A stretch of DNA of 64,000 nt from Flavobacterium sp. 9 (GTDB lineage: Bacteria; Bacteroidota; Bacteroidia; Flavobacteriales; Flavobacteriaceae). Of this stretch, positions 24,517-32,087 are shown piece after piece. Numbering within the stretch: the stretch's first letter is position 1; every line of letters starts with the position of its first letter. The notes under the pieces were generated by a model that made no database searches, was not told the origin of the DNA, and saw only the letters and a program-made list of their open reading frames with translations. The position numbers were made by a program, and so were the translations under genes. Where the stretch lies: positions 4,526,001 to 4,590,000 of the forward strand of contig NZ_PEEU01000001.1 in assembly GCF_002754195.1 (NCBI RefSeq), given 5' to 3'.

Positions 24517-25794
24517 TTAGATAGCAGGATCTGGAGGCGTGTTTGTATTATTATTTCTCTCAGAATCCGGATAAGGATACCAGTTACGGTTTCTTTCGGC
24601 TCCGGCTGTTCCTGCGCCCGGACGATCAAATCTTCTGCTGTCTTCCAGTTTCAGGCTTGACATATACATTTCGATACAGCGATTTCTGTAAATCTCGGTT
24701 AAAATTGCAGATTTTGTAATCGCTCCGGTATATGGCGCAAGATTAGCTCCAATTCCGTAAGTATCAGCCGCAGCAGTTTTGGTTAAAACTTTATTTAATT
24801 CTATAATTGCTTGTGGTAAATTGTCTTTACGCGCATATCCTTCAGCTTTGATTAACATCATTTCGCCAGGTAAATAAAGCGGAATTGGTTTAATATTAGA
24901 ATCAAAGAAACCAGTTGCAACCGTAGGATTTGAACCTGGTTTAATGTAGAAATTCAATCTTCCGTCTGCGCTATCAGGCGCTAAACTTGCTGGTAATCCT
25001 AAGGTTAAATCAACAGGTTGAAAAACATTATTTGTCGTAATCGAAATATAAGCAATTGGGTTTGCACTAATCTGATCGAAAGCAAAAATTGATTTAACCG
25101 AAAGATCAACCATTCCTGCATAAGTAATGGCATTGTCATAATCTCCAGCCATTAAATAGGTTCTTGCCAAAAGCGCATAAACGGAATTTTTATAATTAAC
25201 TCCGGCTACCAAACCAGAAAATCCTGTTGCTTTGTCCAATAAAGGTTCCGTTGCTTTTAGAATTTTAATTGCTTCTGTTAACACATCTGCTCTGGAATCA
25301 AAAGTGGCATTTTTTCCTGTTTTTAAAGGTACACTTTGAAAATATTGTACAAGAGTTGTAATCGCCATTGCTTTAAAAATTGTAGCATGAACAAGAACAC
25401 TTGCTTTTTCGTTTTCCGAAGTTAATACATCAATATGATCGATAACTTTTTGAGATTCAGATTTAATCACAAGACATTGTGACCATAGATTGTTTACGAC
25501 TTGATTTTTGGTCGAAAGAACGCCGCCACCAACAGAAAGTTCACCTTCGTCAACATTTCCGGCATTTAGCAATCGCAATTCTTTTGTTGTAAATCCGTTT
25601 CCTGTAATCGTGTTGTAAACAGGACTTATACGTTCGATAGTCCAAAGTTGCTGTAATCCATTGGCAGCACCAATGACTCCTTCTCTGGTTCCAAAAACCA
25701 ACTCCAAAGATGGTTTTGTTGGGTCAACATAATCTTCATTACAACTTGCAAAAAGCAATGTAAGAGCTACTATAGGGATGAATATTTTTTTCAT
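24517..25794 (-). CDS. SusD/RagB-like nutrient-binding lipoprotein
   Basis: This 425-residue protein has a lipoprotein signal (KKIFIPIVALTLLFASCNED, lipid Cys in FASC). Helical TPR-like SusD features follow: VVNNLWSQCLVIKSESQKVIDHID, YALLARTYLMAGDYDNAITYAG, and the late EMMLIKAEGYARKDNLPQAIIELNKV with EIYRNRCIEMYMSSLKLEDSRRF. SusD proteins form a lid over the SusC channel on the cell surface and bind the glycan or peptide cargo. It starts 15 bp after susC. It is shorter than many SusD proteins (about 500 residues). Cargo is inferred from neighbours to be peptidoglycan fragments. Confidence 0.9.
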   Translation of the reverse strand: MKKIFIPIVALTLLFASCNEDYVDPTKPSLELVFGTREGVIGAANGLQQLWTIERISPVYNTITGNGFTTKELRLLNAGNVDEGELSVGGGVLSTKNQVVNNLWSQCLVIKSESQKVIDHIDVLTSENEKASVLVHATIFKAMAITTLVQYFQSVPLKTGKNATFDSRADVLTEAIKILKATEPLLDKATGFSGLVAGVNYKNSVYALLARTYLMAGDYDNAITYAGMVDLSVKSIFAFDQISANPIAYISITTNNVFQPVDLTLGLPASLAPDSADGRLNFYIKPGSNPTVATGFFDSNIKPIPLYLPGEMMLIKAEGYARKDNLPQAIIELNKVLTKTAAADTYGIGANLAPYTGAITKSAILTEIYRNRCIEMYMSSLKLEDSRRFDRPGAGTAGAERNRNWYPYPDSERNNNTNTPPDPAI

Positions 25795-25809
25795 GATGTT
25801 TTTGTTTGA

Positions 25810-28800
25810 TTAAAATTGAACTTTTACGGCCAATGAGTATGAACTTGGAATTGGCACTGTTCCAAAATTGTATTTCGCAACCGATGATTGTCCGCCAGAA
25901 TTGGTTTCCGGATCAAAACTGGTGAAATTATCCCATGAAATCAGGTTTCTTCCACTAGCTGTAATCGTTAAATCATCAAAGAAGTTGTTTAATTTTCCGA
26001 AAGAATAATTCAAAGAAACTTCTCTTAATTTCAGGTAACTTCCGTCAACAACTCTAAACTCTTCAATATTATAAATCGACCAGATATAACCACGAGGTAA
26101 TTCTCCGTTAAGCTCTTTGGTTACAATTGTTCCTGATCCTACACCTTGTCTGGTTCTGTAATCGGCATCAAAAACATCTACGCCCTGAACGCCATCAAAT
26201 AATACTGAAAGTCCCCATTTTTTGTAATTCACATTGGCTCCAAAGGCAATCACATAATCCGGATTTGGATTACCAATTTGTTTGTTCAAAATAGTTCCTG
26301 TTGGTTGTCCGTTCGCATCTCTTTGTGGCGCTCCGGTAGCCACATCACCTTTTTCAGTTTGAGGATATCCGTCTGGAGTTAGTAATAAACTTCCGTCTGA
26401 ATTTCGGGCAAAATAAGTACCGTAGAAAATCCCGATTGGTTTGTTCATTTCTACAAAAACAGGCGCTCCGGCTAAATTACTGTCTAATTTAAAACGTTGT
26501 TGTGGTAATCCTGTTACTTTATTTCTGTTGCTGCTATAGTTTACAAAAACGTCAACATGTAAATTCTCTTTTTTGATAAGGTCATATTTCAAATTGATTT
26601 CATACCCTTTATTGTTCATTTGTCCAATGTTTTTAATGGTATTTGTAGCTCCTTCAGAAGCCGCCAATTGAACTGGTAACAACAAATCATCAATATCTGC
26701 ATTGTAATAACTGAAAGATAAATTCAGACGATCTTTCAAGAAACCAAAATCACCACCAACTTCATATGTAACACTTTGCTCCGGTTTTAAGTCTAAGTTT
26801 CCTTGTTTGAATCCTTCAATAGTAAAAGTACTATTTCCTAAAAGAGTTCCTGTAGAATAGTTGGTAAAACGGGCATAAGGTTTAATAGCCGTTAAACTTC
26901 CTGATTTTCCCCAAGAAGCTCTAAAACGTACCGAACTTACAGCGTCATGAATTCCTTCCATAAATTTTTCGTCAGAAAGTACATAACTCGCACTTGCTTT
27001 TGGATAAAATTGAGATCGGTTATCGCTTGAGAAAATAGTAGATGCATCTTGTCTTCCGGCAATTGTCAGATAAAGTTTGTCTTTGTATCCAACAGTTTCC
27101 TGAAGATAATATCCCCATAAATTGTATTTGGACTGACTGGAACTTGGCGAACCCGGAATCAGTGTATTAAAAGCATTTATAGTTTCAATAAATGGTTTTA
27201 GATTACGACCTTCGATAGCAGCAAAATCGTCACGATAGGTTTGTACGTTGTAACCTCCATAAGTTGTAGCTTTCCATTTATCATTGATATTCCAAAGATA
27301 TCTTAAGTTCAAATCGTTGTTAAATTGTACAACTCTGTTGCTGGCTTCAGAAACATAACCGTCGTTGTAATACGCAGGATTCACCACATAAGGATATCTT
27401 GGAATAAATACATTTCCTCTTTGGTTGTAATTGTCGATACCAAAAATCAAATCGGCATTGAAATTTTTAAAAGGAGTATAATTCAACTGTAAATCCGAAA
27501 TAATACGATCTGTATTTTGTGTGATTTTGAAATCCTCAATTATCGAAAGCGGATTAACTCTGTTTGGATCAACAGCCATTAAATTGCCATTAATATCTCT
27601 TCGATGAATGTCGTATGTGTTATTGGTAATATTGATCGCATTAATTGGACTCCAGAAAACGTTCCCATCCGGTTTTTCATTCGAACTTGAATTCACGTAA
27701 TTTAATCCTACCGTAGCAGACAATTTTGAATTGAAATCATGTTTTAATCTCACTTTGGCACCGGCTCTTTTGAAATCGGTATTTTTTACAATTCCTTCGT
27801 TTACCAAATAGCCAAGAGAAGCAAAATATTTAGTTTTTTCATCTCCGCCTTGAAGAGAGAAGTAAGTGTCAGTTCCAACGCCTGTACCAAAAATATCATC
27901 TTGATAATCGTATCTTTTTACATCAGTAGTTCTGGTTTCAAGATTTCGACCAAGAACAGTTACTGTAGTTGGACTTGCAGGATTTCCCTGAATTGGGAAT
28001 AATGCAGGAGAAGTGCTCACAAACTGTTTGTCAGACATATTCATATCCAGTTTTTTTCGGATTTGGTTTGAAGTCACGCTCGTCGAAAAAGTATATCTCG
28101 TTTCGCCTGCTACACCTTTTTTAGTCGTAATTAAAACCACACCGTTTGCAGCTCTTGATCCGTAGATTGCTGCGGCAGCACCTCCGTTCAAAACTTCTAC
28201 GCTTTGTATGTCATTCGGATTAATATCTGCAGATCTGTTTTGACCAATTTGCATATTTGAGTTTCCGGTCGTAACATTCAGGTTGGTTACATTGGTTGTG
28301 GCATTGTTCAAAACCACACCGTCAATAACATATAATGGATCAGAAGAACCTAAAATAGATGAAGTTCCTCTAAGTTTGATGCTGAAACCTCCGGCAGGAT
28401 CTCCTGAGTTTTGAGAAACCTGTGCTCCGGCAATTTTTCCCTGCAAAGCTGTCGAAAGACCTCCGGGTTGCGCTTTAACCAAATCTTCACCTTTTATACT
28501 TGTTACAGCATTTCCAAGTTCTTTACGTGTTGCACGAACTGTAGAACCCAAAACAACAACTTCAGAAAGTGTGTTGAGCTCTTCGGTCATTTTAAGATTA
28601 ACGGAGTTGGTGCCGGCTGTAATTTTGACTTTTTTAGACGCAAATCCAACAAAAGTAAAAACGAGAGTTTCGCCTTCGTTTACAGCGATGCTGAATTTTC
28701 CGTCTAAATCAGTTACGGTACTTTTAGAGGTTCCTTCAATCAAAACGGATACTCCTGGTAGAGAAAGTCCGTCAGTACTACTCGTAATTGTACCGGTTAC

Positions 28801-28872
28801 GGTTTTTGTTTGCGCAAGAACGGGTTGAGCAAACAAAATAATTCCAAATAAAATAAATAATAGTTTTTTCAT
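25810..28872 (-). CDS. SusC/RagA-family TonB-dependent outer-membrane receptor
   Basis: This 1020-residue protein starts with a signal peptide ending at QPVLAQ. A carboxypeptidase-like regulatory domain follows (TVTGTITSSTDGLSLPGVSVLIEGTS). Next comes the plug with the SusC marker NPNDIQSVEVLNGGAAAAIYGSRAANGVVLITTKKG, and then the 22-strand barrel ending at AVKVQF, with the terminal Phe typical of outer-membrane barrels. With SusD it forms a TonB-powered importer. As first gene of the peptidoglycan-sugar locus, divergent from a DeoR regulator, it probably imports muropeptides or glycan chains. The cargo is inference. Confidence 0.93.
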   Translation of the reverse strand: MKKLLFILFGIILFAQPVLAQTKTVTGTITSSTDGLSLPGVSVLIEGTSKSTVTDLDGKFSIAVNEGETLVFTFVGFASKKVKITAGTNSVNLKMTEELNTLSEVVVLGSTVRATRKELGNAVTSIKGEDLVKAQPGGLSTALQGKIAGAQVSQNSGDPAGGFSIKLRGTSSILGSSDPLYVIDGVVLNNATTNVTNLNVTTGNSNMQIGQNRSADINPNDIQSVEVLNGGAAAAIYGSRAANGVVLITTKKGVAGETRYTFSTSVTSNQIRKKLDMNMSDKQFVSTSPALFPIQGNPASPTTVTVLGRNLETRTTDVKRYDYQDDIFGTGVGTDTYFSLQGGDEKTKYFASLGYLVNEGIVKNTDFKRAGAKVRLKHDFNSKLSATVGLNYVNSSSNEKPDGNVFWSPINAINITNNTYDIHRRDINGNLMAVDPNRVNPLSIIEDFKITQNTDRIISDLQLNYTPFKNFNADLIFGIDNYNQRGNVFIPRYPYVVNPAYYNDGYVSEASNRVVQFNNDLNLRYLWNINDKWKATTYGGYNVQTYRDDFAAIEGRNLKPFIETINAFNTLIPGSPSSSQSKYNLWGYYLQETVGYKDKLYLTIAGRQDASTIFSSDNRSQFYPKASASYVLSDEKFMEGIHDAVSSVRFRASWGKSGSLTAIKPYARFTNYSTGTLLGNSTFTIEGFKQGNLDLKPEQSVTYEVGGDFGFLKDRLNLSFSYYNADIDDLLLPVQLAASEGATNTIKNIGQMNNKGYEINLKYDLIKKENLHVDVFVNYSSNRNKVTGLPQQRFKLDSNLAGAPVFVEMNKPIGIFYGTYFARNSDGSLLLTPDGYPQTEKGDVATGAPQRDANGQPTGTILNKQIGNPNPDYVIAFGANVNYKKWGLSVLFDGVQGVDVFDADYRTRQGVGSGTIVTKELNGELPRGYIWSIYNIEEFRVVDGSYLKLREVSLNYSFGKLNNFFDDLTITASGRNLISWDNFTSFDPETNSGGQSSVAKYNFGTVPIPSSYSLAVKVQF

Positions 28873-29045
28873 TTTAAAATATTTGTTTGGTTAGAAAACC
28901 TAAATATAGGGATTAATTCTAATAAATGAATTTTTTTGCAATATTTTTATTTAGAATATAATAAAATGCATAAAAACGCAATAATAATTGTTTTATAATG
29001 CTATTTTGAACTTTGTAGAAGTGATTTGAAAATATTAATGTTCAA

Positions 29046-29067
29046 ATCGTGCACGATAATGCATTAT
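29046..29067. promoter_or_regulatory. Candidate operator: two overlapping 12-bp palindromes
   Basis: ATCGTGCACGAT (29046-29057) and ATAATGCATTAT (29056-29067) are both perfect palindromes that share two bases. They lie directly upstream of the promoter element of the DeoR gene, so a bound repressor could control it and, across the gap, susC. Confidence 0.5.
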
Positions 29068-29071
29068 ATTT

Positions 29072-29079
29072 TATATTTG
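29072..29079 (+). promoter_or_regulatory. TAnnTTTG promoter element of the DeoR-family gene
   Basis: TATATTTG matches TAnnTTTG. Transcription would begin near 29086, giving a leader of only about seven bases before the ATG at 29093. Confidence 0.55.
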
Positions 29080-29092
29080 TTAAAAAATTAAA

Positions 29093-29842
29093 ATGCTTAA
29101 AAAAGAAAGACATCAATTTATCATGGATAAATTTAAGAATGTCGAAAAAATAAATACGATTGATCTTGCCTTAGAATTGAACATTTCTGAGGATACAATA
29201 CGTAGGGATTTTAATGAATTACACAACAAAGGACTCATCAATAAAGTATATGGTGCCGCTTTTCCTGTAAAAGAAAAATCAAATAATGTATTTGATATTA
29301 CCATTATTAATGAAGACAAAAAGATAATAGTAGGACAAAAAGCGTTGTCGTTTTTAAGCGAAGGACAAGTGATTATAATGACCGGAGGAACGACCAATTT
29401 ATCTTTTTGCAAACTTATTCCAATAGATTTCTCCGCTACTATATATACGTATAGTTTGCCTATTGCTATGCAGTTATCACAACATCCTAATATCGAGTTG
29501 ATTTTTATTGGAGGCAAATTACAGAAAAAAGCCATGGTAACCGTTGGCATCGACGTAGTTCAGGTTTTGTCTAAAATCAGAGCCGATGTTTGTTTTCTGG
29601 GCGTAAGCAGTTTAGACGTCAATCAAGGACTTACCGAAATGGGATATGAAGTCTCAATCATCAAAAAAGAAATGATCAACGCCTCAGACAAAGTTATTGT
29701 TCTGGCAACCTCAGATAAAATAAACGGCAAAATGCCACATCAGGTTTGTGGTCTCGACAAAATAGATGCAATCGTAACGGAGCTAAACCCAAAAAGTTCC
29801 AGAATTAGAAGTTTTGTAGAAGCTGGAGCTAGAGTGTATTGA
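29093..29842 (+). CDS. DeoR/GlpR-family transcriptional regulator
   Basis: This 249-residue protein has an N-terminal DeoR helix-turn-helix (RHQFIMDKFKNVEKINTIDLALELNISEDTIRRDFNELHNKGL). The C-terminal DeoRC sugar-phosphate sensor carries GQVIIMTGGTTNLSFCKLIP, FIGGKLQ and CFLGVSSLDVNQGLTEMGYE. Members usually repress catabolic operons and are released by a phosphorylated sugar. Divergent placement next to susC makes it the likely local regulator, with MurNAc 6-phosphate or GlcNAc 6-phosphate as plausible effectors. That is inference from context. Confidence 0.88.
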   Translation: MLKKERHQFIMDKFKNVEKINTIDLALELNISEDTIRRDFNELHNKGLINKVYGAAFPVKEKSNNVFDITIINEDKKIIVGQKALSFLSEGQVIIMTGGTTNLSFCKLIPIDFSATIYTYSLPIAMQLSQHPNIELIFIGGKLQKKAMVTVGIDVVQVLSKIRADVCFLGVSSLDVNQGLTEMGYEVSIIKKEMINASDKVIVLATSDKINGKMPHQVCGLDKIDAIVTELNPKSSRIRSFVEAGARVY

Positions 29843-29905
29843 TTGTATTGCGTTATTTTGCAGTTTTTTTGTTTAAAATAACATGTAAAGTATATGATTT
29901 ATCAG

Positions 29906-29937
29906 AAACTTCTTAAGTAATTAGGAAGTTTTTTTAT
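29906..29937 (+). terminator. Terminator after the DeoR gene
   Basis: AAACTTC and GAAGTTT form a short stem followed by TTTTT on the plus strand, 64 bp after the stop codon. Confidence 0.6.
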
Positions 29938-30108
29938 GTTCATGTTAATTAAAAAAGATTACGACAATTTATTGAACTACATCCCGAAAAAATAATAATA
30001 TTCGTAATAAAAATAGTTTTATATTCGTAGTAATTAATCCTAATTTGATGCTGTAAATCTATAGAGTTTAGCATAGCCAAAAAATAAACTAATTAATAAA
30101 ACGATAAT

Positions 30109-30639
30109 ATGAAATTAATCAAGAAAAATGAACTTGAAAAAACAATAGGTAAAAAAGGCTTTTGGTCGCCTAAAAAAATAGTTGGGCTATGTGAATACGG
30201 GGCAGGTATCGAAGAAATTGATGATGCTTTAGGGGCACAAAACTTTTTTAAAGTAAAACCATTGGTAAATTTTACTAAACATTCTGATGGAATTGAAGTT
30301 TCAATCATGCATAATTTCAAACTTTATTATCTTGCTATTAATAATTCTGATATAAAAAGTATAACTCTGGAATCAGGTGGAATAATTGATATTGAAGAAC
30401 GTTCTGTACTTAAAAGAGCAATTGTTGGAGGGTTAATATTAGGGCCAATTGGTGCCGTTTTAGGTGGAGTAAGTGGAGTGAAGGATAAAATAATTAAAGA
30501 TAACGATAGTCTTATAATTATTGCTCAGTCTGATGGAAAAGAACAAGCTTTGATATGTACTATAAAAAAAGGTAAGACACAGGAACTTGCAAAGTTTTTT
30601 ATAGAGAACTTTAGAAATTCATTCAGCGTCAATAAATAG
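30109..30639 (+). CDS. Unrecognised protein with a glycine-rich hydrophobic segment
   Basis: I do not recognise this 176-residue protein. The first ~100 residues look like a compact, PH-like beta domain (LVNFTKHSDGIEVSIMHNF; YLAINNSDIKSITLE). Residues 105-125 are a glycine-rich hydrophobic stretch (RAIVGGLILGPIGAVLGGVSG) of the kind seen in small membrane-associating proteins. The C-terminus (SLIIIAQSDGKEQALICTIKKG) is again beta-like. There is no signal peptide. The gene stands alone after a 266-bp AT-rich gap and ends 137 bp before a strong hairpin. Confidence 0.65.
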   Translation: MKLIKKNELEKTIGKKGFWSPKKIVGLCEYGAGIEEIDDALGAQNFFKVKPLVNFTKHSDGIEVSIMHNFKLYYLAINNSDIKSITLESGGIIDIEERSVLKRAIVGGLILGPIGAVLGGVSGVKDKIIKDNDSLIIIAQSDGKEQALICTIKKGKTQELAKFFIENFRNSFSVNK

Positions 30640-30775
30640 GTTCGAAATCATTGCAGTTCTTTAGGTCTTTGAAGTCTTCAGGAAAACAATATTATTATAA
30701 ATTGTGCGCTGTAAGATTCCAATTGCTATCGGAATCTGATTTAATATCTGTTCAAATAAATCAATTAAGAAAATA

Positions 30776-30810
30776 AAAAACCCTCGATTTTTGAAAATCG
30801 AGGGTTTTCT
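30776..30810. terminator. Strong bidirectional terminator hairpin
   Basis: AAAACCCTCGATTTT and AAAATCGAGGGTTTT form a 15-bp stem with A and T tracts on either side. Nearly the same hairpin occurs at 34455-34488, where it also sits just past a copy of the 77-residue gene. Confidence 0.8.
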
Positions 30811-30839
30811 GTTTGTTGTAAACTTTATAATTAGAAAAC

Positions 30840-30935
30840 CTATTCCAAACTCAAATAAGGATTTAAAACTTCGGTTAATTCATTGAGTCAATAAAAGTTA
30901 TTTTCAAGTTTGAGAATTTGGTTATAATAAATTCC
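30840..30935 (-). pseudogene. Decayed fragment of the 77-residue gene found at 34514
   Basis: Read on the minus strand in one frame, this stretch gives NQILKLENNFY, a stop, then LNELTEVLNPYLSLE and a stop. It aligns to the C-terminus of the intact gene at 34514-34747 (NEIVNLENSFYWLNELAEVLNPYLSVE). A TGG Trp codon has become TGA, and similarity is lost upstream, so the N-terminal part is gone. The neighbouring hairpin is shared too. Confidence 0.8.
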
Positions 30936-30948
30936 ATAGTTTTTGTTT

Positions 30949-31509
30949 TTAAAAATTATATCCAATTCTTAAGTGTAAATCAACAGCTACTTCTCCTTTT
31001 TCGGTATTTATTTTTTCTAAAAAATATCTGTAACCAAGACCAAACCCAGTTTCATAATGAAAATGATTTCCTAAGTTTCTGCGGATACTCCATTTAGGAA
31101 TAATAGAAATGTTAGTTATTGCATCAACATCACTATTTGAAATGACAAATAAATCAGGTTGATATTTTAAATTCAATGCAATGAAATTAGCACTGTTGTT
31201 CGCTGTTGTTTTATTGTTACGAGCTCTTTTTTCAATATTGTAATAATATCTTGGTTCCAATGTAATTACAGGAACAAGTACGGTACCAATCTTGGTGTCA
31301 GATGCTCCTCCAAAAAAACCTGCATCAAGGCCTAATTCACTTTTTAATGATAAGTTAGAAATCAATCTGGTTTCGTTATTGACCCAAAAGCCTAAAAAAC
31401 CGGTTTCTATTCCAAAAATAGATTTTTCTAATGTTGCTTTATTTTGCGATATACTCTTTGTTCCAAATGTTAATACGAGTAAAAGAGTTATTATTTTTGA
31501 TAGTTTCAT
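30949..31509 (-). CDS. Small exported beta-barrel-like protein
   Basis: This 186-residue protein has a signal peptide (MKLSKIITLLLVLTFGTKSISQ) and alternating beta strands (NLSLKSELGLDAGFFGG; VLVPVITLEPRYYYNIEKRA; FHYETGFGLGYRYF), ending in VDLHLRIGYNF. The C-terminal aromatic residue after a beta strand is typical of outer-membrane barrels recognised by BamA. The length suits eight strands. It is the third gene of a minus-strand set with another barrel-like gene and a lipoprotein. Specific function is unknown. Confidence 0.75.
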   Translation of the reverse strand: MKLSKIITLLLVLTFGTKSISQNKATLEKSIFGIETGFLGFWVNNETRLISNLSLKSELGLDAGFFGGASDTKIGTVLVPVITLEPRYYYNIEKRARNNKTTANNSANFIALNLKYQPDLFVISNSDVDAITNISIIPKWSIRRNLGNHFHYETGFGLGYRYFLEKINTEKGEVAVDLHLRIGYNF

Positions 31510-31520
31510 ACTCTAAATTA

Positions 31521-32087
31521 TTAATATATTTCTATTCCTATTTTAAATCCGGCGCTTTCAATATTGTTATAGTCATTTTTTCGATTATCCTGCTTGATAA
31601 ATGTTTTATATAAGTTCTGGTGAGAGTAGCACAATTCAAAATTGCCAAGTATTTTTTTTGCAATCACAAATCGATAGTCGACACCTATTCGTAATAAAAC
31701 ACCAAATTTTTCTACTTGCCCCAAATGTCCGCCTAAATCAAACGAAGTTAACAGGCTTTCTTTTGTGTCATTCAAAACCCATTTAATTCCGCCAGTAATT
31801 GGGATGTAATCAATGTTTGGCTGGTTGATAGATTCATAACCACTACTTGCTGTAAAAGCAAAACATTTAGAGATGTAATAGTTTAAGTGTATGCTTGTGC
31901 CTAATATTTTAGATTTTGTACTAGTTTCGGATATTTCATCATGTTCTGATGGTATACTGAAATCATAAGGGAATAGGATTAGCGCTGATAAATCAACGCT
32001 AAATCCTTTCTTTTTAAATTCGTTTTCCTGACAATAAACCATTATCGGAATTAAGAATATAATACTAAAATACCATTTTAAACCCAT
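31521..32087 (-). CDS. Exported beta-barrel-like protein
   Basis: I chose the ATG at 32087, which gives MGLKWYFSIIFLIPIMVYCQ, a normal signal peptide. A longer start at 32117 would put ten extra polar residues ahead of it. The mature part is beta-rich (FSVDLSALILFPYDF; IHLNYYISKCFAFTASSGYESI; GVLLRIGVDYRFVIAKKI) and ends AGFKIGIEIY, with an aromatic final residue fitting an outer-membrane barrel of about eight strands. It overlaps the end of the lipoprotein gene upstream by 23 bp and precedes a second barrel gene by 11 bp, so the three look co-expressed. Confidence 0.75.
   Translation of the reverse strand: MGLKWYFSIIFLIPIMVYCQENEFKKKGFSVDLSALILFPYDFSIPSEHDEISETSTKSKILGTSIHLNYYISKCFAFTASSGYESINQPNIDYIPITGGIKWVLNDTKESLLTSFDLGGHLGQVEKFGVLLRIGVDYRFVIAKKILGNFELCYSHQNLYKTFIKQDNRKNDYNNIESAGFKIGIEIY

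Larger units (their letters stand above)
28873..29092. other. Divergent control region of susC and the DeoR regulator
   Basis: This 220-bp AT-rich gap holds the promoters of both genes. On the minus strand TATATTTA (complement of 28900-28907) is a near match to TAnnTTTG for susC. On the plus side TATATTTG at 29072-29079 serves the regulator. Two overlapping palindromes lie at 29046-29067. A further ATGCAT word lies near 28967, in a stretch loosely inverted to 29060-29075. Confidence 0.6.

Noticed and set aside
24517..28872. SusCD as a classic starch or plant-polysaccharide locus
   Set aside because: No polysaccharide-degrading enzyme of that kind is adjacent; the neighbours are MurQ, AnmK, AmpG-like and NagZ. 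The GH57 enzyme is about 14 kb away and separated by unrelated genes.
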